Assembly (NCBI GenBank): GCA_030686995.1
Contig: CM060708.1
Coordinates: forward strand, 260,714,044 to 260,778,043
Source: Artemisia argyi
Taxonomy: Eukaryota > Streptophyta > Magnoliopsida > Asterales > Asteraceae
Direction of reading: 5' to 3'
Length of the DNA stretch: 64,000 nucleotides
The notes under the pieces were generated by a model, which ran no database searches, was not told where the DNA came from, and worked only from the letters and a program-made list of their open reading frames with translations. This document shows positions 42,835-52,069 of the stretch, piece by piece (within the stretch, counting starts at the first letter, position 1; each line of letters opens with the position of its first letter). The translations under genes and the position numbers were made by a program.

Positions 42835-43937
42835 ATGGATTTTGAAAATCTCAAAGAAGGGCAACCTATTCAAAACCCACCGCTATTTGAAAAATAAAAC
42901 TTAGTTGAGTGGAAAAGTAATTTTGAAAACTATGTGAACTCAATTGATCAAGATCTTTGGCATACTAATTCTTTTGGTGATTTCAAAACAAAGAAAACAA
43001 GTTTTAGAAAACCAAGATAACTATCTTAAACTTGATAAAAATACTAAAGCTAAAACAATGATTTATAAAGCTTTAGTACCAAATATGAAAGAATGTATTT
43101 TTGTCAAATGGCTAATGATATTTGGAAAAATATGTTAAACTTTCATCAAAGAATATGTCAAGTCAAAGATGATCAATTTGATCTTACATATGAATTAGAA
43201 GTTTTAGAAAAACTAATTGATAGACACTTAGTAGAAGTTAATACATGTGCTACTAGTTTAAATGTTTTTAATGAAGGTACAAGTGAAGATGAGTACGTGT
43301 GTTTTGATGAACTTGCTTGCGTATCATGGAATGAAATGGATGTTGACGAAGACAGTGATCCGGTAGTTAATTGTCAATTTATTGAAACAACAAGCAAGGT
43401 GTTAGTGAAGATGATTGCTCATGTCAAGCTCGTAGTGGACTTGCTTGCGATTCATGGAATAACACGGATGAAGATGAAGCCAACCATCCGGTTTGTGATT
43501 CTAAAACTAGATAAAACATCAAGCAAGGTACACTTTGAAACCAAACACTTTTGCTTTGACAAATTTATCCTAGAGTTTTCTAAACTAGAAAATGAGTCTA
43601 AAACGTTTATGCAACATGGACCTAAAAACTATTTTCAAGAAAGAGTCTTTAAAATCTTTTAAGAAAATCTTTGAAAAGGAAATCTTGTTAGAAGATAAAA
43701 TGTCAAGAATTGAGAGTAACGTTGAAATTAATCTAGAATGTAAATTATGTCAAGATTACAAACATGAGATTAAAATGCAAAATGAGAAAGGAAAAATTAT
43801 TAGTTAAATTTGATGAAAGCTCAAAATCTTTTGAAAGATTGTTGAGGAGTCAAAGGTTGTTTAAAGATAAAACCGGATTAGGATTTAACTCAAAAGCATC
43901 ATTAACTAATAAAACAAAGCAAGTAAAATTTGTCTAA
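42835..43937 (+). pseudogene. decayed gag (UBN2/copia type) of the copia element
   Basis: Starts at ATG 42,835 (DFENLKEGQPIQNPPLFE), with a stop about 20 codons later, then WKSNFENYVNSIDQDLWH, ECIFVKWLM/QMANDIWKNMLNF and the C-terminal phrase KTGLGFNSK near 43,870, seen in Sirevirus gags. Several stops and frame changes separate them. A diverged internal duplication (SEDEYVCFDELACVSWNE and a shifted copy about 150 bp later) lies in the middle. The zinc knuckle region is not recognisable. It ends at TAA 43,935-43,937. The protein would have formed the virus-like particle. Confidence 0.65.
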
Positions 43938-45840
43938 CCTATAAGAGAGATTTAGAGATAATTCTATCTCTAATAGAAACTCATGATAGAAGAATTAAGA
44001 TTATCATGCTCTATGCTTTTATATGATTGTCTAACCTTCTTGGATACATGAGTAATTGAGTTTCAAAGCGTGTCGTCAAACCAAGTTTTTACGCGTAATG
44101 CTTATCCGCTTGATAGCATCTTTATGCAACTTAAAGGGTACGCATTACTTCAACTCGGCTTTTATTGTCTCTTGTTTGTAGCATTATGTGTAGGATTATG
44201 TGTTATTAGTAATACTCTAAAAGTGTTTACTTGCTATTAGTAATAACTAAGATTTGACTCTGTGTAAAAGGGAATTTCGTCATTAGTACTAGTAGGAGAT
44301 ATAAGGTGTTTTGGTTCTTTAACCATCTAGAGATAAACACGAAAAACTCTTGAGTGAGTCTCACTCAACTCTTGATTACAAGTAAGCTAACTAAGAATTT
44401 CCTAAGTGTTAAAATGTCTAACACTTTTGTGTTGCTTGCAAAACAAACCCTTGTTAAACAACTTTCTCAAACATCATACTTTGAGTCTTTAATTGTGTTT
44501 TTCTTCAATCACTCCTTTATGATAATCTCACATAAAACACACAAGGTGAAATAAATCACATTAGCATACATTAGGATGTGTGAAAGAAAATGAGTTTTCA
44601 ACATCTAGGATTTACACATCAAATGTGACACATAGTCTCATGATGTTGTACCTCTTGGACTTTTTCAAAATAAATAGAGTTCATAGTGTCTTAAGTAAGA
44701 AAACTCAAAGAGTCGAGGAATCGTTGAATATAACATTTAACGAGTAATCCCCTCCTTCTAAGATATCATCTTTGGTAGATGATGACTTAGTCGAAAGTCC
44801 AAATGATGGCAAGACAAGCATGGAGTAAAAGTACAAAATAACATCTTCTCACCATGAGTCAAACATTGAATCAAGTAAAATTGACTTAAGTTATAAAACT
44901 TGATTTATAGGTCATAGTTGTGTCTAAACAAATTCAACAAAAATAATTTTTGGAATTTAGAATAAAACAACTAGTGAAACAAAATTGATATTTCAATGTA
45001 ATCAAGTGAGTATTGTGTCAATATTTGAAAGACTTTTGACAATAAAAGCAAGCCACAAAAGCAAGGGTTTTTAACTTAAAGACATTCCTAGTTTCTCTCT
45101 TGTTCTTAATAGTTAAGTTTTTGATGACTTATCAAGAATGAGATTAGTAAATCCGTAGGTAAAACTAAACGTAGAGAAATGTTTGGGAGACTACTTGTTC
45201 TCATAACATTTAGACTCAACATTATGTTTAGCTTTTGTCTATGTGCTCGTGTTAAAGAAGATCCTTAAACAACTCATTAGTTGAGCTTAGTTAGATACAT
45301 CATAAGGTACTACACATCTAGGATTATGGTATCCCAAAAGAACGGGATTAGGAACCATAGTGTTTGACAAATGGAATTATGTCGGTAATAAGTTGATAAG
45401 ATAAGCACAAGTGGTACTTGCACTTTTATACTTACTTACCCAATGAGTCTCCAAAACACGTAAGGTTCTCAAATTAGTTTTTGATGGAGAAGCACATCAA
45501 CAAGCTCCACTTGAACAAGCAAATTCGTGTCAACAACGGAATTTATCTCATCAACATTGTTATCCCTTCAACAAAGGAAGCATCAACTTCGGCAACAATT
45601 CAATCCATTATGTTCTTAGTAGACATATTGTGATCCCTCATCATCGCCTTGGTAAGATTGTTCATTGAGGAACGTCTTTACTAAGAAAGTCTTCTACGTC
45701 AACTATTCCATCAGCGCGTTCACAAAATCTCTTGAATGTGAAGCATTCATAATTCCTAGGCTTAGTCAAAGACTCATAAGACCTAAAACCTTAGTTTTGA
45801 ACATTAGGATAAAACCACAAAAATCATGACAATTCCTTTT
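43938..45840 (+). other. non-coding stretch where copia pol would be
   Basis: About 1.9 kb with no protease, integrase, RT or RNase H motif in any frame and only short chance frames. In a complete Sirevirus roughly 4 kb of pol would lie here. Confidence 0.7.
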
Positions 45841-45923
45841 GAGGTTTCCCTGCAGAACCCACGGTACCTTCAGACCATACGGGCGGAACCCATTTTTTGG
45901 TTCCGCCTGGTCCGCCAAACCTC
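45841..45923 (+). promoter_or_regulatory. palindromic promoter block before copia ORF1
   Basis: Outer arms GAGGTTT (45,841) and AAACCTC (45,917) enclose the perfect 9-bp hairpin GGCGGAACC/GGTTCCGCC (45,882/45,899). The following bases (GTTTAAACTTTTTATTTCAA) align with the LTR TATA region but the TATA box is weak. A C/A-rich leader with a splice donor follows. Confidence 0.6.
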
Positions 45924-46066
45924 AGAATGTTTAAACTTTTTATTTCAAAGCCAAACACCCTCTTAAATCTTAACAAGAACTAACAAACAGCATCACCCTC
46001 TCTAAAACACATATCCTCACGAATTCTAGGGCTTCAAATCCAATCTCTTCCAATCCAACTAACTTT

Positions 46067-46586
46067 GTAAGTATTCTAATCACAATTACATTTTTAATTT
46101 AATCATAACATTTTTGCTTGCAATCATTAACTAGAATCTTAGGGCTTTTGCATAAAACTTCATGATTCATGAAAAACTTGGTGGCTAGTTAATTATGTAT
46201 TGCATTAGTTAAGAAATGTATCTTTTCATTGTTACCTTGATTTACCAAACACACCAAGAGCATTATTTTTCTAATTGCAACATGATTCATCACCACATTG
46301 TTAAAACAAATGAAAAACATCATTTAAACATCACTTGCATACTATCTCTTGAATGCTAAAGGGGATACATAACTAATATGTATTTTCGGGTACATTCAAT
46401 CGAAGACACATTCAATTAGGAGAGTGTTGGTTATCTTTTGTTTTTACAACAAAATTTGCATAACAAAATGATTTGGGAATCAAAATGAGTCAAGATAACC
46501 ATATCTTCACATTCTCTTGCATATAAGAATTTATTAGAACATCCTCGTTGTTAAAAGTCATTAACATACAATTTTATGTTTTCTAG
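46067..46586 (+). other. 5'-UTR intron before copia ORF1
   Basis: Donor AACTTT/GTAAGT and acceptor GTTTTCTAG/GAATC bound 520 AT-rich bases; the ATG lies 8 bp into the next exon. Inferred from consensus sites and the leader-like sequence upstream. Confidence 0.5.
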
Positions 46587-46594
46587 GAATCAAC

Positions 46595-47704
46595 ATGCCT
46601 CCCGCAAACAAATCCGATCACAAAGAAACCCTTAAATACATGCCCAAACACCATATGACCAAAGGTCTCAACTCGGTTCAAGTAGAAACCTTTAAGGCAT
46701 TAGAAAAACGCTATGTTCACGAAGGTAGAACCATTGATCCATCCTTTCTAGAAGGAACATCTATTCGCCAAAACTTTGCCGCAATTCACTTTGATTGTCT
46801 CCTTGATATAGATGAGCCCATTTGTCCTAGGTTCATCTTGGAATTTTATGCAACTGTAAACCTTTCCTCATGTGCCCGTGGTAGGATCTCATTAAACTTC
46901 ACAACCAATCAAATATCACATGATATAGATTTAAAAGACTTAGCTATAATTCTTGGTGTACCAAATGAGGGAACTTGCCTCTACACGGATAAGTGGCCCA
47001 TTTCAAGTCTTGATACTATTGATCGTTTTTATCCATACGATACACCTCTTGCTAGTAAGGAAACTATTAAGGAACACCTCTTTGTTAGAACCTCTACCAC
47101 TAGGGTGAACCGTTCGGGGAATACTGTAGATAAGGATCCTTTTGGTATGGAGCTCAATGAGCTTAAACCACAATTTAGGAAGTGGGAAGAAATTCTTAGG
47201 GCTAATGTCATAAGTACCATAGGAAATAGAGATCACATCAACACATGCCTATGCTACATGCTTTATAGCATTTCCACCGGTCAACCCTTCAATTTAGCCT
47301 ACTACCTAGCCAAAAGAATGGCCGACATATCCTTGGTCGGAACAACCGCTCTTCCATATGGAATGTTTCTTACCTGCCTCTTTAGAGCAATCTCGCCCAT
47401 TTCTCCTAACGAAAATGGAATACACCTTGACTACGCTCTCGTTCCTCACACCTTCGTTCCTTTAAGTGATAAACGAGTTTTCAAAAATAAGGGCAAACGT
47501 ACTCGATCACCTACTCCATCTTCATCATCATCCGGCATGAGCGACGATGATAAACTACCAAACTCTAAGTTACCTCCTTTAGAATACCTTCAAGCTCTCC
47601 CCATCATTGACAATGCTTCCGAAGAATTCAAGCAAACCAAAGGAATGTTCAAGTGTTTTGGAAGGTACCTAAACAAGCTCAAGAAGAAGATAGACCGGTT
47701 GTAA
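46595..47704 (+). CDS. copia accessory ORF1, putative plant transposon protein family
   Basis: Intact 369-residue frame, ATG 46,595 to TAA. Residues 71-90 (DIDEPICPRFILEFYATVNL) and 98-121 (ISLNFTTNQ, DLKDLAIILGV) match the pattern of the ATHILA-ORF/putative plant transposon protein family; a later block (YSISTGQPFNLAYYLAKRMA) also fits. The C-terminal part is Ser-rich (TPSSSSSGMSDDD) and ends with a basic helix (FGRYLNKLKKKIDRL). No signal peptide or membrane segment. The function is unknown; such ORFs sit where env-like genes occur in Sireviruses. It has its own putative promoter block and leader intron. Intact coding in an element whose gag is ruined is notable. Confidence 0.75.
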   Translation: MPPANKSDHKETLKYMPKHHMTKGLNSVQVETFKALEKRYVHEGRTIDPSFLEGTSIRQNFAAIHFDCLLDIDEPICPRFILEFYATVNLSSCARGRISLNFTTNQISHDIDLKDLAIILGVPNEGTCLYTDKWPISSLDTIDRFYPYDTPLASKETIKEHLFVRTSTTRVNRSGNTVDKDPFGMELNELKPQFRKWEEILRANVISTIGNRDHINTCLCYMLYSISTGQPFNLAYYLAKRMADISLVGTTALPYGMFLTCLFRAISPISPNENGIHLDYALVPHTFVPLSDKRVFKNKGKRTRSPTPSSSSSGMSDDDKLPNSKLPPLEYLQALPIIDNASEEFKQTKGMFKCFGRYLNKLKKKIDRL

Positions 47705-48062
47705 GAAGATTAAGGAGTGTTTGGCTTATGAGTGCTTTAGAAGCGTCTTGGTGTTAAAACTATGTGAATTATGTGTTTTTCACTTTCATGGTTTATTATG
47801 TTTGTTGGATTATGTTTGTATGAAATTTTATGCATAGTGACAATGTTTAAAGTGTTTGTCAGTTTTTCTATGCTTATGGGAATTCTTACTAAGTATAGTG
47901 AAATCCTCGACCTCAAGGTCAAAGTCCCATGATTGGTAGGTTTACATGTCTAATTTTTGCATTGCCTAACCAATAATACCTTATCTTTTTGATTTTAGGA
48001 GTTTTTGAAAATTTTGAAAATCGTCTCGCGGGTCAAAAACGCGGACTGCCTAATTTTTACCC

Positions 48063-48190
48063 CTGGCGGATCTGGCGGTACCCAAAATTGGGGTCCGCCA
48101 GTGTGTTTTCTGGGAATTCCAGAAATTACCCAACGGATCAGGCGGTACCCTCAAATGGGTTCCGCCAGTGTCTTCTGAGGGATCCGCCAG
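48063..48190 (+). promoter_or_regulatory. palindromic promoter block before copia ORF2
   Basis: A perfect 10-bp outer stem CTGGCGGATC (48,063-48,072) and GATCCGCCAG (48,181-48,190) encloses CTGGCGGTACCC/GGGTCCGCCAG (48,072/48,091) and GGCGGTACCC/GGGTTCCGCC (48,141/48,157, one mismatch). Downstream CCAAAACTTG aligns with CCATAACTTG after the LTR TATA box. Confidence 0.65.
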
Positions 48191-48690
48191 ACACCTGCAG
48201 AAAATTTTTCCATTTTTCTTAAGTCCAAAACTTGTAATGTGTCAAAACCATTATCCTAAGTGAGAAACATCTTCAATTAACTTCAATAACCATATTAGAA
48301 CTACCTTCACTCACTAAAACAATTAGGAAGATACTTCCCTCCAAAAATTCAAATTCAAACATAACCAACCCAAGGAACCCTTTTAAAGGATCCTTCAAAA
48401 CCATTGAAACATCTTTCAAACAAATCACATCACATGATCACAAAGCATTGAGTGCTTTTGTTGGTCTTTCACTCCACCTCATTCTATTGGAATGACATAC
48501 ATTGATTTGACATATTCATGAAATTTTTGTAAATCATTTGAAACCTCAATCCTTGAATGGTAGAACATTAAATCCAAACACTCTATTCAACATCTTCTTC
48601 ATCCTATAAATTTGAAAGTGGCAACAATTCAAATCACACCATCACCATCAAAACTTCTTCTCTCAAAACATCAAAACCACACATTTGAAA
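48191..48690 (+). other. leader region of copia ORF2
   Basis: C/A-rich plant-leader-like sequence with no long frame. No convincing intron was identified. Confidence 0.4.
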
Positions 48691-49764
48691 ATGACCAAAT
48701 CTAACACATCATCCGAGTCATCAAAATCCCTTTCAAGAATCAATAGGATTAGTGTTAAACCTTGTTGTTTTAACAAAACCGTCAAGTCAAGCTCATCCTC
48801 TTCAAGTGATGCTTCACTTAACATTTCTTCACCTATCCAAGATTTCCTTAATATCACTACCTCAACACAATCCCAAACACATTGTAATACCAATGAAATT
48901 ACCCTTCAAGAATTGCTTAATCTTGAAACTCCATCACCTCAATCACCAACACCTACACCAATGGAACTTTTCCATACACCTCCAACATCACCACTACCCT
49001 ATTTGGAAACCTTAGAAGACCTATCACCCAAATCATCAAGTCCACCATCCTTGTCACTTTTTGACACCATTGCTCAAATGGAAACCCAACAACAACCTAG
49101 TGAGCAACTAGATGATGAACCCCATCAACCATCATTAGTAGAACGGTTGGCTTACTGTTATGCTAGACCATCCATTTTTCCAAATGATCAAGGTCATACC
49201 CATTCACAATCATTTGTGTTTCACCCAATTTACAAAGACCTTCATGAAAATCATATCGGCGAACCAAGTTTCCGCCATTTTGTTCAAAACCAACTACCAC
49301 CACCACAACAACAACAACCTTCACCACAAGAACCTTCCCAACATCTTGAGTCTCTACTTTCTTCTTATAAGAAAATAGAAGCATCCATGTGGGAAAAACC
49401 TCCAAACCTTCATAATGAGATTGACACTCATTTAAACCACCTTCATGCCTTCAAACGTATGGTTGACTCTCAAATCAACCATATCATGGTTTTACAAACA
49501 ACACTTCAATCAACAAATGAAGGAAGCAAAAACACTACTCAACCTTCCACCTTTGCTCCTTCAAGTTCAAACCATCCACCACCAACATTTCAAACCACCC
49601 TTCCATCAAACCTTCCCCGCCATGATTGCAATCATTGCGAAAGAACCGCTCACATTAGTGAAGGGTGTAGAAGGGAAATTCGTGAGCTATCCGAAGAAAT
49701 GAGGTTTATACTAAACCACATTTTGGATCTTCTACAATCCTCGTCTCACACACCTCAACCATAG
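48691..49764 (+). CDS. copia accessory ORF2, Ser/Pro/Gln-rich protein with zinc knuckle
   Basis: Intact frame of 357 residues from ATG 48,691 to TAG. An upstream TTG at 48,685 is in frame, but the ATG is preferred. N-terminal Ser-rich segment, a middle rich in Pro, Ser and Gln (QQQQPSPQEPSQ), a possible helix (EIDTHLNHLHAFKRMVDSQI) and near the C-terminus one canonical zinc knuckle CNHCERTAHISEGC (residues 313-326, C-x2-C-x4-H-x4-C) followed by a charged helix (REIRELSEEMRFILNHILDL). The knuckle is the hallmark of gag nucleocapsids, so it could replace the RNA-binding function missing from the decayed gag. I do not recognise the family. Confidence 0.65.
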   Translation: MTKSNTSSESSKSLSRINRISVKPCCFNKTVKSSSSSSSDASLNISSPIQDFLNITTSTQSQTHCNTNEITLQELLNLETPSPQSPTPTPMELFHTPPTSPLPYLETLEDLSPKSSSPPSLSLFDTIAQMETQQQPSEQLDDEPHQPSLVERLAYCYARPSIFPNDQGHTHSQSFVFHPIYKDLHENHIGEPSFRHFVQNQLPPPQQQQPSPQEPSQHLESLLSSYKKIEASMWEKPPNLHNEIDTHLNHLHAFKRMVDSQINHIMVLQTTLQSTNEGSKNTTQPSTFAPSSSNHPPPTFQTTLPSNLPRHDCNHCERTAHISEGCRREIRELSEEMRFILNHILDLLQSSSHTPQP

Positions 49765-50226
49765 AGTCTCTAAAATGAAACAAAACCGTTTCTTTTGGAA
49801 AATGTTTCCCATCTAAACCAACAAACCAAAACCATGTCATCCTTTCCACCTTCAAAATAAAGCCCGCTACAACCACAACCCACATTTTCACCCTTAAACA
49901 ACCTTAGCCTTGTTTTTGGAAAATGTTTCTCACAAAGGAAATTGATGATTTCCTTGTAGCATTTTATGGTCTTAGTTTATTTTTAGTTTTTCTTTGTTTT
50001 TAAAAGTAGGATGTTGTCATCTTAATTTTGTGTCTTTGACTCTCTAAGAGTCAAATTTTTACAATTTAATGAAATTCATTCTACAACAAGGTTTGAATTG
50101 TTTGATGACCATTTGGGTATGATGTGTGAACAATACTTTGATATGGAACCATACATTATTTTGTGCTTTAGAAACTAACCTCTCTTTTTGTAGGTTCATT
50201 ATCCATGTTTTCCTTCCTTGATACTC

Positions 50227-50632
50227 CATTTAGGGGAGTAATATTCAAGGGGGAGCATGAGTGTTGTACTATTTCACTTCACAACTCAAAGTTGTGTTTA
50301 AACATGAAATACTTTCATGACTTATCTTGTGCAACAACTAACCTTTTTTGTAGGTTCAAAATCCATGTCTCCTCTCTTGGCACTCCATTTAGGGGGAGTA
50401 TCGTCCAAGGGGGAGCAAGTCTTTATTCCGCTTCGCTACTCTTCTTTTTGTTTTGACAAAAAGGGGGAGAATTTAGATATAAACTTGTTTCAAAAACTTT
50501 TTTTTCTTGTGCATATCACATCATCTTAGCAAAAACAAGTTTTTATACCTAACTTTATAAGACTTAACACTAAAACTAGTGACTTACTTATAAATAAAGT
50601 TTATGTTTTGTCATTAACAAAAAGGGGGAGAT
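50227..50632 (+). other. cluster of polypurine tracts before the copia 3' LTR
   Basis: Tracts such as CAAGGGGGAGCATG (50,247), AGGGGGAGTA (50,391), CAAGGGGGAGCAAG (50,407), AAAAGGGGGAGAA (near 50,460) and AAAAAGGGGGAGAT (50,619-50,632) precede the LTR; the last abuts it. A diverged duplication of about 165-bp period (near 50,175 and 50,340) produced part of the cluster. Repeated purine tracts are known in Sireviruses. Confidence 0.75.
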
Positions 50633-52064
50633 TGTTAATACAAATATCGCCTAAAAACGTTATTTATATTTTACGATCTTTGCTAAGTTTTGTTAATGAC
50701 AAAGTATGAAGTTTAGCTATAAGTAAATCATCACTTTAAGTGTTGAAGTCTTGTTTAACTAAGGTTAACATTTCCTTTTAAACAAAACATTGTGTTTATT
50801 TCTTAAACTAAAATGAGTCTTGTCACATCATGTTTGTTTCTTTATATAGTAAGGTCACATCACATTTAGGGCAAGTTTTGTCATGATGCATTTATGGAAA
50901 GAAATGTGTTTGACTAACTTTGTTGTTGCTTGCAAGCTTTGTATTTGACTTGATTTAAGTGATGTGACATTGTTTGGTTGCTAGGAGTTATGAGACAAGA
51001 CCTTGTTTGGTTTGCAAGATTTATTGCAAAACCAACTACAGCCCTGGCGGTACCCTGGGGGTACACGGGCGGAACCCTTTTGAGGGGTCCGCCTGATCCG
51101 CCAGACCTGCAGTGTTGTTTGCTATAAATACCAAGCCATAACTTGCTTTTTGGCTAACCCTTTTAGGACATATATTCACATACTCTCTCAACTAACTCAG
51201 TAACCTTTTGATTTGTGATTCTCTTATGTAGCAAGGGACTTCACAAGATCATTCAAGAAGTTACAAACTTCAACTCTAAAGTTGCAAGTCTTGATAGCTT
51301 GGTCATGTATGAGCTTTGATAGTTTGTACTTCATATGTGTTATGTATATAGAAGTAAGTGGTTAGTATTTTAGGCCTCAAAATACGTAGTGTGTCGGGAG
51401 TTGTTGTACCCTTGTAAAAGAACTAACGGGAGTGGTTGTACCCTTGGAAAAGAACTCGACATCTAGCTTAGTGTCGGTAAAAGTGTAAGCGATGAATGGG
51501 AGTGGTTGTACCCTTGTAAAAGAACTCGACATCTAGCTTAGTGTCGGTAAAAGTGTAAGCGACGTTGTAAAGGTTTTCTCCGCCGGTGAAAGGAGCTTGT
51601 TGATTAGTGCTTATAACTCTCGAGTTGGAAACTCGGGGCGTGGATGTAGGGCAAGGAAAAAGAGTCCTTGTAGCCGAACCACGATAAACAATCGTGTTGT
51701 AGTTTGATCGTTTCTTTCTTTATCTTTGCTTATTACATGTTGTCTTTTAGTTATAATTGCTAATCACATATAAAGCTTTCCAAAAGAATTAAAACAAGTA
51801 AAGTTGTATTTATATCTTGAAACAAATGTAAAGCTTTTCAAAGAACTAAAACAAGCAAAGTTAGGATCATCACAAGTAAAGTTTTTCAAAGTATGAAACA
51901 AGTAAAGTTAGAATTGTTATTCACATGAAAAGCTTTTCAAAGAATCAAACATATAAAGTTGTGTTTATATATTTAAGCAAACGTAAAGTTTCTAAAAGGA
52001 TATTTAAGCTAAATAAGAATCGAAAAAGCGGTAAACTATTCAACCCCCCTTCTAGTTTTTCACA
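50633..52064 (+). repeat. 3' LTR of the copia element
   Basis: 1,432 bp, same length as the 5' LTR; differences include bases near 51,147, 51,341, 51,702, 51,883, 51,953, 51,978, 52,021 and 52,060. TATA box at 51,123. Confidence 0.95.
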
Positions 52065-52069
52065 TATTT

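Larger units (their letters stand above)
41335..52064 (+). mobile_element. Sirevirus-like Ty1/copia retrotransposon without pol
   Basis: Identical-length LTRs (1,432 bp; TGTTAATACA...CACA), target duplication TATTT (41,330-41,334 and 52,065-52,069) and an uninterrupted empty site in the sister LTR of B near 34,511-34,520. The primer site is initiator-Met type. The interior holds a decayed UBN2-type gag, no protease, integrase or RT, then two intact accessory ORFs and a cluster of purine tracts before the 3' LTR. Multiple purine tracts, CG-rich palindromes before the LTR TATA box and extra ORFs after gag-pol are features I associate with Sireviruses (SIRE/Maximus). By eye I count eight substitutions between the LTRs, so the insertion is recent. 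Confidence 0.9.

Noticed and set aside
43938..46590. Possible hidden copia pol
   Set aside because: No protease, integrase, RT or RNase H motif recognised in any frame; only short chance frames.
47737..48222. Short frames between the copia accessory ORFs
   Set aside because: They overlap the palindromic block and leader-like sequence and have no family resemblance.
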